Shown here: positions 1 to 5,363 of the stretch, in pieces
Layout of the letters: each line of letters opens with the position of its first letter
Numbering within the stretch: position 1 is the first letter of the stretch
Source of the DNA: Lysobacterales bacterium CG02_land_8_20_14_3_00_62_12
GTDB taxonomy: Bacteria; Pseudomonadota; Gammaproteobacteria; Xanthomonadales; Ahniellaceae
Assembly (NCBI GenBank): GCA_002785585.1
Contig: PEUI01000031.1
Location: 1 to 5,901 of the forward strand
Length of the DNA: 5,901 nt
Direction: 5' to 3'
Notes under the pieces: model-generated
The model's database searches: none
Told to the model about the DNA's origin: nothing
The model's input: only the letters and a program-made list of their open reading frames with translations
Made by a program: the position numbers and the translations under genes

Positions 1-259
1 AGTTGAAGTAAAAAATCACGAAGTACTGCACCAGATAAAACAGAAAACCCCAGACATACAGCCAGGCCGGTGGCGATTGCTGCGATCCGCTGATCGCTTT
101 CAAATCCAGCAGGCCGAATAGCGGCAGCATGAAACTGGCGATGACCACCAGTGTGGCAATCGCCGATACCGCCGGAAACACCAGCAGTTCCTTGTCCTGC
201 TGCAACACCTGGGCACTGGCTTTGATCAGACACCAACTGCGCTTGAATTGATCGAACTT
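1..259 (-). CDS. DUF6159-like membrane protein, N-terminal part (runs off left edge; start codon missing)
   Basis: Reading leftward, the frame gives a short polar N-terminus (KFDQFKRSWCLIKAS), then VLQQDKELLVFP, a hydrophobic helix (VSAIATLVVIASFMLPLFGLL), a polar loop, and a second membrane stretch containing WGFLFYLVQYFVIFYF, where the window ends. I recall this order (F-x-R-S-W, DKELLxFP, YFVIFYFN) from the DUF6159 integral membrane family, whose function is unknown. A GAGGA sequence at 267-271 lies 7 nt before codon AAG (257-259), exactly where an ATG would be expected. The frame stays open upstream into the acr3 tail but offers no ATG, GTG or TTG. The gene is co-directional with acr3, about 88 bp after its stop, so it may be the last gene of the arsenic operon or an independent neighbour. 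Either the start is non-canonical, or an ATG-to-AAG change has silenced the gene. Family assignment is from memory of motifs. Confidence 0.58.
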
Positions 260-347
260 GGCGTGATCCTCGGTGGCGGGGATGGCAAGCGTAGCAAAAG
301 TGCATCTGGTTGGATTTGACCCGCGCGGCCGCGCTGCGCCAGCGGCT

Positions 348-1415
348 TCAGCCGCGCTCGTACCAACCTTTGGATCGATTCACCACCCGCACCACCAGCA
401 GCATGACCGGTACTTCGATCAGTACACCGACCACGGTGGCGAGTGCGGCGCCGGATTCAAAGCCAAACAAACTGATTGCTGCGGCGACCGCAAGCTCGAA
501 AAAATTGGACGCGCCGATCAAAGCGGAAGGGCAGGCGATGGCATGTTTCTCGCCGAGCGCACGATTCAAGCCATAGGCAAGACTGGCATTGAATAGCACC
601 TGGACCAGAATCGGCACCGCCAGCAACGCGATGACCAGCGGCTGCTCGATGATCGCTTGGCCCTGAAACGCAAACAGCAGCACCAGGGTCGCCAGCAGTG
701 CGACGATCGACCACGGGCCGACCCGAGCCATGGCGGTGTCGAACGCTGCCTGGCTGATGGCCAGCAATGATTTGCGCCAGAGCTGGGCGATGATGACCGG
801 AATCACGATGTACAGAACCACCGAAGTCATCAGCGTCGCCCACGGCACCGTGATCGCCGACAGCCCGAGCAGAAACGCCACCAGTGGCGCGAAAGCAACG
901 ATCATGATGCTGTCGTTCAACGCCACTTGTGACAGCGTGAATAGCGGGTCGCCGTTGGTCAGGCGGCTCCACACAAACACCATCGCCGTGCAGGGCGCAG
1001 CGGCGAGCAGGATCAGGCCGGCGATATAGCTATCGATCTGATCGGCAGGCAGTAGCGGCGCAAACCAGTGACGGATGAATAGCCAGGCCAGAAACGCCAT
1101 CGAAAATGGCTTCACCATCCAGTTTACGAACAGCGTCACGCCGATGCCGCGCACATGCTGGCGCACTTCTGCGAGCGCGGAGAAATCCACCTTCATCAGC
1201 ATCGGAATAATCATGATCCAGATCAGCACGCCGACCGGCAAATTGACCTGCGCGACTTCCATCCGACCGATGGCCTGAAACCAATCCGGCAGCCACTGGC
1301 CGACGCCAACGCCGGCGAGGATGCAGAGAAATACCCACAGGCTCAGGTAGCGCTCGAACCGATTCATGGGCGCAAGTTGGGAGGGTTCGACGATTACTTC
1401 GCACGGCACGGACAT
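348..1415 (-). CDS. acr3: Arsenite efflux permease of the ACR3 family
   Basis: Exports arsenite across the inner membrane, using the ion gradient. The 355-residue product is normal length for bacterial Acr3 and is hydrophobic throughout, with about ten predicted membrane helices. Family marks are the GLILLAAAPCTAMVFVWS helix carrying the conserved cysteine (C142), the TLSQVALNDSIMIVAFAPL segment just after it, and IGASNFFELAVAAAISLFG near the C-terminus. The frame is open further upstream (to 1676, 442 codons), but those extra residues are arginine-rich and only mirror arsC in another frame. The ATG at 1415 has an AGGAG five nt before it and lies 22 nt after the arsC stop, so it is the likely start. 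It is the third gene of arsR-arsC-acr3 and should be derepressed by arsenite through ArsR. Confidence 0.94.
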   Translation of the reverse strand: MSVPCEVIVEPSQLAPMNRFERYLSLWVFLCILAGVGVGQWLPDWFQAIGRMEVAQVNLPVGVLIWIMIIPMLMKVDFSALAEVRQHVRGIGVTLFVNWMVKPFSMAFLAWLFIRHWFAPLLPADQIDSYIAGLILLAAAPCTAMVFVWSRLTNGDPLFTLSQVALNDSIMIVAFAPLVAFLLGLSAITVPWATLMTSVVLYIVIPVIIAQLWRKSLLAISQAAFDTAMARVGPWSIVALLATLVLLFAFQGQAIIEQPLVIALLAVPILVQVLFNASLAYGLNRALGEKHAIACPSALIGASNFFELAVAAAISLFGFESGAALATVVGVLIEVPVMLLVVRVVNRSKGWYERG

Positions 1416-1420
1416 GGCAA

Positions 1421-1425
1421 CTCCT
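1421..1425 (-). promoter_or_regulatory. Ribosome binding site that fixes the acr3 start
   Basis: On the minus strand AGGAG is followed by TTGCC and then the ATG at 1415. It lies in the 22-nt gap between arsC and acr3. It supports the 355-residue start over the longer open frame that overlaps arsC. Confidence 0.7.
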
Positions 1426-1437
1426 GGTTGGATTCGG

Positions 1438-1917
1438 TCAATTCGACAAAGCACCCAATCGGTCGAGTGCCGATTGCAGTGCGACCGGGTCGTGCGCGAG
1501 CGTGTCGAGCGGCAGCGCCAGCAGGGCTTCGATGCGGGTGCGCAGGAGGCGATAAGCGGCGAAAAACGCGGCGTCAATTTCGGTCGGGCTGCCGACCGCA
1601 TGCGCCGGATCAGCCACCCCCCAATGCGCGCGCAGTACGCGGCCAAGATAGGCCGGGCAGGTTTCGCCGGCGGCATTGGCGCAGACGGTGATAACGATAT
1701 CCGGCGTTACCGGCAAGTCATCCCAGGACTTGCTGTGCAAGCCGGTCGTAGCGATCCCGTTGCGGCTGAGCAGGGCGAGCGCCCGTGGGTGCACCTGGCC
1801 GGTCGGATGGCTGCCGGCGCTTTGCGCCCGCCAGTCGGCCGGGGCAAGATGATTGAACGTGGCCTCGGCCAGAATCGAACGGCAGGAATTGCCGGTGCAG
1901 AGAAACAGAATATTCAT
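1438..1917 (-). CDS. arsC: Arsenate reductase, low-molecular-weight phosphatase fold
   Basis: Reduces cytosolic arsenate to arsenite, which Acr3 then exports. The 159-residue protein begins MNILFLCTGNSCRS, the CX5R phosphate-binding loop of LMW tyrosine phosphatase-like ArsC (C7 nucleophile, R13). The general-acid region is WGVADPAH (D103). Two further cysteines, C79 and C87, lie in VCANAAGETCP. C79 sits 72 residues after C7, the same distance as C10 to C82 in the thioredoxin-coupled pI258 enzyme. The overall sequence resembles the ArsC of Pseudomonas (SAGSxPxGQVHPRAL, PDIVITVC, HWGxxDP). The electron donor (thioredoxin or glutaredoxin) cannot be settled from sequence. The start at 1917 has only a weak upstream GAG, which with the 77-nt gap from arsR suggests modest initiation. 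Acr3 follows after 22 nt. Confidence 0.93.
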   Translation of the reverse strand: MNILFLCTGNSCRSILAEATFNHLAPADWRAQSAGSHPTGQVHPRALALLSRNGIATTGLHSKSWDDLPVTPDIVITVCANAAGETCPAYLGRVLRAHWGVADPAHAVGSPTEIDAAFFAAYRLLRTRIEALLALPLDTLAHDPVALQSALDRLGALSN

Positions 1918-1994
1918 TGCGTGGTCTCGACTAGTCGTTTTGGGTGCGGGCGTTTCCGGTCGCAGTGGTTGCGCACGTATGGCAACTCAGCCGG

Positions 1995-2351
1995 TCACGC
2001 GCAGGACTTCGCTTGGCGGCGGGTGCTCGCAGCAGTGGCCCCGCATTGCTCCGGGTGGCCGGTGCAACAGTGCGCGGTCAGATAGCCGATCAACGCGTCC
2101 ATCAGCGCCAATGCCGCGCGATAACGCTGATAGCGACCTTCCTGCGTCACCGTGATCAACTGCGCGTGGGTGAGCGCCTTCAAGTGAAAGGAAAGATTGC
2201 TCGGCGGCAGCGCCAGCGTGGTGGCGATCTGGCCGGCGACCAGGCCATCTGGCGCGTGTTTGACCAGCAGCCGATAAATATCCAGCCGTAGTCCGGAAGC
2301 CAGACATTCGAAAGCGCTGAGGGCGGTGGCACGGGTGATCTTCATCGGCAT
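1995..2351 (-). CDS. arsR: ArsR-family arsenite-responsive repressor
   Basis: A 118-residue winged-helix repressor that should bind its own promoter and release it when As(III) binds. Residues 10-35 form the first helices (ALSAFECLASGLRLDIYRLL). The recognition helix region is LPPSNLSFHLKAL (48-60), and the wing is LITVTQEGRYQRYRA (65-79). The classical CxC site in the recognition helix is absent. Instead a cysteine cluster lies after the last helix: C95, C96 and C103 in LTAHCCTGHPEQC. This resembles the C95/C96/C102 site known from Acidithiobacillus ferrooxidans ArsR. Two ATGs are possible (2351 and 2345). A GAAG lies too close to the first and about 8 nt before the second, so the protein may begin at M3. 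It is the first gene of the arsenic operon, and an inverted repeat just upstream is the likely operator. Confidence 0.92.
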   Translation of the reverse strand: MPMKITRATALSAFECLASGLRLDIYRLLVKHAPDGLVAGQIATTLALPPSNLSFHLKALTHAQLITVTQEGRYQRYRAALALMDALIGYLTAHCCTGHPEQCGATAASTRRQAKSCA

Positions 2352-2354
2352 CGC

Positions 2355-2384
2355 TTCAATGTTTCAACAAGTATTGAAATAATA
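2355..2384 (-). promoter_or_regulatory. Putative arsR operator and -10 element
   Basis: TTTCAA (2362-2367) and TTGAAA (2374-2379) form a perfect 6-bp inverted repeat with a 6-nt spacer. An overlapping TTCAAT/ATTGAA pair occupies 2355-2360 and 2373-2378. This AT-rich dyad lies 4-28 nt before the arsR start and resembles known ArsR operators in form. On the minus strand, TATTAT (2379-2384) is a good -10 candidate touching the dyad. No convincing -35 at normal spacing is visible: TTGCGG at 2405-2410 would need a 20-nt spacer. The dyad is seen directly; its function is inferred. Confidence 0.55.
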
Positions 2385-2436
2385 CTAGCGCGCAAAACTG
2401 AAAACCGCAAGCCGACTGATCAGAATGGCAGCAGCG

Positions 2437-2530
2437 CTGTGGTGGGAACGCTACTGCGGGAGCGAGGTTGTGGCAGTGCTGCTGTGGGAGCAAGGCCTGC
2501 TGTGGGAGCGTCGACAAGCGTCGCGACTGT
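2437..2530. repeat. REP-like repeat cluster between the crcB and ars units
   Basis: CTGCTGTGGGAGC occurs twice exactly (2479-2491 and 2497-2509, period 18). A near copy, CTACTGCGGGAGC, is at 2451-2463, and a weaker one, CTGTGGTGGGAAC, at 2437-2449. The last copy leads into GTCGACAAGCGTCGCGAC, where CGAC-AAGC-GTCG can form a small hairpin. 'TGTGGGAGCG...CGCGAC' is the general form of extragenic palindromes (REPs) in Pseudomonas and Xanthomonadales. The cluster fills the space between the DUF190 stop and the arsR promoter and may limit read-through. I see no gene in 2385-2602. Confidence 0.45.
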
Positions 2531-2602
2531 CGAGTTGGCGAGCATCGCGTCGTCGGCGCAGTTGTCACGGGCGGGCGCAGGATTCGCCAAACGCCGGTCG
2601 GC

Positions 2603-2929
2603 CTAGGACCGCGCGTCGCCCAGGCTCATGCCGTATTCAATCGGCGCCTTGAGGTAGAACAGGTCGATTTTTTCCTCGCGCAGGCGTAAAAACAGCCGAT
2701 CAGCATCGGCAGCGCTGAGCGCCATCGTCAGCTCCATCGGCTGATCGGCCAGCTCGAAGAAATGCGCCGAATGCAGCTTGCCGTGATGACCATAGCCCTC
2801 GCTGGCGGCAATCAAAGTGGCGCCGTGAATGCCGAGCCGCTGGGCTTCCTGCAATAGCCAATCGGCGAGCGGCTGGCCGCCGTGTTTGCGATCCTGCTGG
2901 GTGAAAAAAGTCAGTTGAAAGCCTTGCAT
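2603..2929 (-). CDS. DUF190 family protein, partner of the fluoride channel
   Basis: A small soluble protein of 108 residues, full length for DUF190 (PF02641). The family pattern is clear: GFQLTFFTQQDRKHGGQPLADWLL at the start, then a helix, GIHGATLIAASEGYGHHGKLHSAHFFEL (32-59), QPMELTMAL (63-71), and a final strand near the C-terminus. The fold is expected to be PII-like (alpha-beta). The exact biochemical role is not established; the family is often found beside crcB, which suggests help in fluoride tolerance. It starts 25 nt after the crcB stop, with a perfect AAGGAGG (2935-2941) five nt before its ATG, so it is surely co-transcribed and probably strongly translated. The TAG stop lies inside CCTAGG. 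Confidence 0.88.
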   Translation of the reverse strand: MQGFQLTFFTQQDRKHGGQPLADWLLQEAQRLGIHGATLIAASEGYGHHGKLHSAHFFELADQPMELTMALSAADADRLFLRLREEKIDLFYLKAPIEYGMSLGDARS

Positions 2930-2954
2930 GATTGCCTCCTTGATCGGTGTCGCT

Positions 2955-3344
2955 TCAACCCAAGAAGCGCCGCAACATCACCGCGCTCGCCAAGCCCATT
3001 AACGTCATCGTCAACGACCCCAACACATGTAGCGCAATCGCCGCCGTCGCCCAGAGTACGCGGCCTTGTTGCAGCAACAGCGTCACCTCGGCCGAAAACG
3101 TCGAAAACGTCGTCAATCCACCAAGAAATCCGGTGATCACCAACAAGCGCCACTCCGGCAACAGGCCGGGATGCTGGGCAAACACGCTGATGGCGACGCC
3201 GATCAGATAGCCGCCAATCAGATTGGCGGCCAGCGTCCCCGGCGGAATCGTCGGGAATAGCGCATTCAGTGACATCCCCAACAGCCAGCGCAGCACGGCG
3301 CCACCCGACGCGCCGATACTGATCGCCAGAATCGAATACCACAT
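2955..3344 (-). CDS. crcB: Fluoride ion channel CrcB (Fluc)
   Basis: Forms a dual-topology dimer in the inner membrane that lets fluoride leave the cell. The 129-residue protein has four hydrophobic helices. Signature elements are GASGGAVLRWLLG (11-23), GTLAANLIGGYLIG (36-49) with the pore asparagine N41, and TGFLGGLTTFSTFSAE (71-86), which holds the phenylalanine box (F80, F83) and the sodium-site loop. Length and motif order match single-domain Fluc proteins. The start has AAGGA about eight nt upstream. It is the first gene of a two-gene leftward unit with DUF190. I looked for a fluoride riboswitch in front and could not assemble one. Confidence 0.95.
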   Translation of the reverse strand: MWYSILAISIGASGGAVLRWLLGMSLNALFPTIPPGTLAANLIGGYLIGVAISVFAQHPGLLPEWRLLVITGFLGGLTTFSTFSAEVTLLLQQGRVLWATAAIALHVLGSLTMTLMGLASAVMLRRFLG

Positions 3345-3765
3345 TGGTCCGTCCTTTTGTCATGCTCGCGACCGCCGCCCAAGCAGCCTCCGGATTCGGC
3401 GGGAGTCGTTGCCCCATCATCCGCAGCGCTCGGGCGCCCAGGCGATCCGCACCGATGCGAACCACTAAGCCTCCGCATGGTATCGGCCAGCGGCGGCAAA
3501 ATCGATGCGGCTATTCAGCGCTGTCGGCGGCTTGCGGCGGAAGTGCAGCGGCGGACCCGGCGTCCAGCCGGCTGCGGCGCGATCTGCGGCCGCTGGGTAA
3601 CGATGACGAACCGGCTTGGTCACTCGGAACCACGGTCTGCGGCGCATTCGCCCATCCATGGTCACCGGCATTGGCCAAACTCGCGGTGGCCGGTGGCACT
3701 CAGGCGACCGGCGGTACTGACTGATTGGCACGGTTACTGCTTTCGATTGGGTACATTGCCCCCTG
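3345..3765. other. About 420 bp with no gene I can support
   Basis: All frames on both strands here are arginine-, proline- and alanine-rich and lack recognisable domains. The best rightward candidate in this span ends in GGTD at 3724 and includes a lipobox-like LSAAC, but has no credible start or family. The leftward promoter of crcB must lie in the first ~150 bp. No clear -10/-35 pair, riboswitch or terminator was recognised. Confidence 0.4.
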
Positions 3766-4050
3766 TTGGGTGCCCTGGCGATCTGCCCATCCGTGCCACG
3801 CTCTGCACTCCGGTTTTCTCCCGAGGAATTGCCCGATCATGGCGATGTGGTGCAGCTTTATCTGGTCAATTGCCGCAGCGGGCGGACCGAGAGCCACCAT
3901 GCTGCGCTCAGTGTGGAAGGCGCATGGCAGTGCGCGCGCACTGGTCAGTTATTCGATGTGCACCCCAGAAAAGACGTGTTGATGGGCTGGACACCGCTTA
4001 CCGAAGCGCAACTGATCAAATACGCCGAGCGGCGGCGGTTGCGGCGCTGA
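3766..4050 (+). CDS. Hypothetical small protein
   Basis: I do not recognise this protein. From residue ~20 the frame reads like real coding sequence: HGDVVQLYLVNCRSGRTES, then HHAALSVEGAWQCARTGQLF, then DVHPRKDVLMGWTPLTEAQL and a basic end (ERRRLRR). The mix of charged, hydrophobic and aromatic residues and the mostly G/C third positions favour a gene. The first 20 residues are less convincing, and the only starts are TTG or GTG codons (TTG at 3766; others inside), without a clear ribosome binding site. A TTGGCA at 3725-3730 and TACATT at 3752-3757 could be promoter elements, but their 21-nt spacing is poor. It lies on the chromosomal side of the tRNA remnant and ends at the edge of an inverted repeat. 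It could be a truncated gene. Confidence 0.4.
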   Translation: MGALAICPSVPRSALRFSPEELPDHGDVVQLYLVNCRSGRTESHHAALSVEGAWQCARTGQLFDVHPRKDVLMGWTPLTEAQLIKYAERRRLRR

Positions 4051-4105
4051 TTCGGCGCTGCGGCCAGGCCGGTTGGCAGCGCTGGATTGCCAGCTTGCGC
4101 CGAAT
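4050..4105. repeat. 9-bp inverted repeat with nested hairpin
   Basis: ATTCGGCGC (4050-4058) is the exact reverse complement of GCGCCGAAT (4097-4105). Inside lies a perfect hairpin GCTGG-ATTG-CCAGC (4081-4094), and the GC-rich short palindrome GGCCAGGCC at 4062-4070. The repeat begins on the last base of the preceding stop codon and ends six bp before the tRNA remnant. No T-run follows on either strand, so a standard intrinsic terminator is unlikely. It may be a Rho-independent-like structure, an extragenic palindrome, or part of the attachment region. Confidence 0.45.
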
Positions 4106-4110
4106 GGAAA

Positions 4111-4160
4111 TGGTGGGCGGTACAGGGCTTGAACCGGTGACCCCTGCCGTGTGAAAGCAG
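4111..4160 (-). other. 3' half of tRNA-Val(CAC): probable attachment-site remnant
   Basis: On the minus strand the order is: anticodon stem-loop CTGCT-TTCACAC-GGCAG (anticodon CAC, valine), variable loop GGGTC, T-arm ACCGG-TTCAAGC-CCTGT, acceptor strand ACCGCCC, discriminator A and CCA. The D-arm and the 5' acceptor strand are absent; sequence beyond 4160 does not match a tRNA. One T-stem pair is a C-T mismatch, as expected in a non-functional copy. Partial 3' tRNA ends are the classic trace of integration by tyrosine recombinases. The orientation fits: the chromosome lies beyond the 3' end (left) and a broken integrase begins nine bases past the other end. The well-known spurious peptide GGTGLEPVTPAV comes from reading this fragment on the opposite strand. 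Confidence 0.72.
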
Positions 4161-4168
4161 AATTGTGA

Positions 4169-4716
4169 GTGTCCAGAAGGCGCGATTTGTATCTGAACCC
4201 AGACCAGCGGCGCGCACTGCTGACGGCGCTACCAGACGACAGCGCCGCCTTCTACGTGGTCTGTGCCTGCTTCCCATGCGGTCGGGCGCTGTTGCAGCGC
4301 TGACCGTGGCCGACTTCGACGCGCGAGCAAAGACGCGGACGATACGCTGCGACAAGACCGACGCGGCCGCGGGCCGCAAGATACTTCTGCTGCAGAACGT
4401 GGCTGAACTGATGCGCGAGCAAGCAAGGCGGAAGCTTCCGACCGCGCCCCTGTTTTCGCGATGGGACGGTAGCGCCTGAAACAAAGATCGGTGGAAGTCG
4501 CCGATTCGTGCGGCTGCCAACGCGGCGAAGCTGCCAGCGGGGACATGCGCCTACACGCTGCGCCATTCCGGAATTACTGACCTGGTTACCGGTGGGCTCG
4601 ATTTGTTCACCGTGGCCAAGCTGGCCGGAACTTCGGTGGCGATGATCGAAGCGCATTACGCGCAATTGCAGCAGCAGGAGCGCGCGCGCGATGCGCTCGC
4701 TGGGCTGGTGCGGTAA
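4169..4716 (+). pseudogene. Tyrosine recombinase (phage-type integrase), truncated, frameshifted and nonsense-mutated
   Basis: Only the catalytic domain remains. It starts in one frame with RDLYLNPDQRRALLTALPDD and AAF, then continues one frame over from about 4245-4255 with RGLCLLPMRSGAVAALTVAD, so one base has been lost or gained there. The box I arginine is at 4279-4281. A TGA at 4477-4479 interrupts SRWDGSA-NKDRWKSP; a single TGG-to-TGA change would explain it. The rest is intact: YTLRHSGITDLVTGG (arginine 4561-4563, histidine 4564-4566), then LAGTSVAMIEAHYAQL with the tyrosine nucleophile at 4657-4659, and a TAA at 4714. The usual box II histidine is Tyr here, a variant I recall in related integrases. 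The N-terminal DNA-binding half is missing, and the fragment abuts the tRNA remnant. The gene cannot make an active enzyme. Confidence 0.86.
4687..4700 (+). repeat. Direct repeat, left copy (flanks higBA)
   Basis: CGCGATGCGCTCGC occurs here, within the last codons of the integrase remnant (ARDALAG), and again exactly at 5364-5377 after higA. The two copies are 677 bp apart and bracket the complete toxin-antitoxin pair. Confidence 0.5.
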
Positions 4717-4717
4717 C

Positions 4718-4751
4718 TTGCGATCTGTATAGCCACGGTATACGCTGTGGC
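4718..4751 (+). promoter_or_regulatory. Putative higBA promoter and autoregulatory operator
   Basis: Between the integrase stop and higB lie TTGCGA (4718-4723) and TATACG (4739-4744), a possible but tightly spaced -35/-10 pair (15 nt). GTATA (4727-4731) and TATAC (4739-4743) form an inverted repeat with a 7-nt spacer, and GCCAC/GTGGC (4732-4736, 4747-4751) form a second one. HigA-type antitoxins commonly repress their own promoter through such dyads. Function is inferred. Confidence 0.38.
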
Positions 4752-4752
4752 C

Positions 4753-5031
4753 ATGATCCGCAGCTTCCGGCACCAAGGCATCGAAGCCTTCTTTCAGACC
4801 GGAAGTACGGCCAACGTACAAGCAAAGCACGTCGCGCGCCTTCGACTCCAATTGGCGCGTCTGAACGTGGCGCGCGAGGCCAAGGACATGAATGCGCCCG
4901 GCTGGAAGCTGCACCTGCTCAAGGGGAGGTTGAAAGACCAATGGGCGGTATCCGTCAGCGGCAATTGGCGGCTGGCCTTTACCTTTGAGCATGGCGACGC
5001 CGTGCTGGTTGATTATCAGGACTACCATTGA
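4753..5031 (+). CDS. higB: HigB-type RelE-superfamily toxin
   Basis: A 92-residue mRNA interferase of the HigB family (PF05015), which cleaves mRNA at the ribosome when not bound by its antitoxin. Typical elements appear in order: MIRSFRHQGIEAFFQTGS at the N-terminus, a helical region with HVARLRLQLARL (26-37), MNAPGWKLHLLKG (46-58), WAVSVSGNWRLAF (64-76), and the ending GDAVLVDYQDYH (81-92). Length matches the family and no residue is obviously lost, so it looks active. A GTG at 4747 is also in frame, but the ATG at 4753 gives the normal N-terminus. No good ribosome binding site is visible. As is usual for hig loci, the toxin gene comes first; the antitoxin starts within 11 nt. It lies 36 nt after the broken integrase. 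Confidence 0.92.
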   Translation: MIRSFRHQGIEAFFQTGSTANVQAKHVARLRLQLARLNVAREAKDMNAPGWKLHLLKGRLKDQWAVSVSGNWRLAFTFEHGDAVLVDYQDYH

Positions 5032-5041
5032 GGCAATGACG

Positions 5042-5326
5042 ATGAACATGCACAACCCGCCCCACCCTGGCGAAGTACTGCGCGACTGGCTGGACGGCGT
5101 CACCGTCACCGAGGCCGCCGCGCGTTTGGGTGTCACCCGCGTGGCGCTGTCCCGCGTGCTGAACGGCGCAGCCGCTGTCAGTGCGGAAATGGACCTTCGG
5201 CTATCCAAAGCTCTGGGCACCACGCCGGGAAGCTGGCATGCGATGCAGTCTGCCTACGACATGTGGCAGGCGCAGCGCGCGTTCCGCGCGAAGGTGCGGC
5301 CGATCCACGAAGGCGTGGCAGACTGA
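5042..5326 (+). CDS. higA: HigA-type antitoxin, XRE family
   Basis: A 94-residue antitoxin that neutralises HigB and, with it, represses the operon. It opens with MHNPPHPGEVLRDWL, the hallmark of HigA proteins. A helix-turn-helix follows at about 22-41 (VTEAAARLGVTRVALSRVL), then NGAAAVSAEMDLRLSKALGT and the helix SWHAMQSAYDMWQAQ that ends the XRE domain. In-frame ATGs at 5036, 5042 and 5048 are all possible. GAGG at 5030-5033, overlapping the higB stop, is 8 nt before 5042 but only 2 nt before 5036, so 5042 is preferred. The 10-nt gap to higB implies translational coupling. The reading frame is intact. Confidence 0.93.
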   Translation: MNMHNPPHPGEVLRDWLDGVTVTEAAARLGVTRVALSRVLNGAAAVSAEMDLRLSKALGTTPGSWHAMQSAYDMWQAQRAFRAKVRPIHEGVAD

Positions 5327-5363
5327 AGCATGGCATTGGAGACGCATGCAGAATGGGCGCGCA

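Noticed and set aside
1416..1676. N-terminal extension giving acr3 a 442-residue frame
   Set aside because: The added residues are Arg/Ser/Cys-rich, overlap arsC entirely in another frame, and a good ribosome binding site marks the ATG at 1415.
2911..3465. 184-codon leftward ORF over crcB
   Set aside because: It is an out-of-frame shadow of crcB and carries no domain.
3345..3480. Fluoride riboswitch upstream of crcB
   Set aside because: A GGATGATGGGGC is present on the minus strand about 80 nt upstream of crcB. The paired GATG...CC tail and the conserved AACCGC-type core could not be put together. An Infernal search with the crcB motif (RF01734) would be decisive.
3357..4154. 265-codon rightward ORF ending GGTGLEPVTPAV
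   Set aside because: Its composition is arginine- and proline-rich, and its tail is the antisense reading of a tRNA 3' end, a known source of false genes.
4111..4160. Functional tRNA gene
   Set aside because: No D-arm or 5' acceptor strand exists within reach, and the T-stem has a mismatch.
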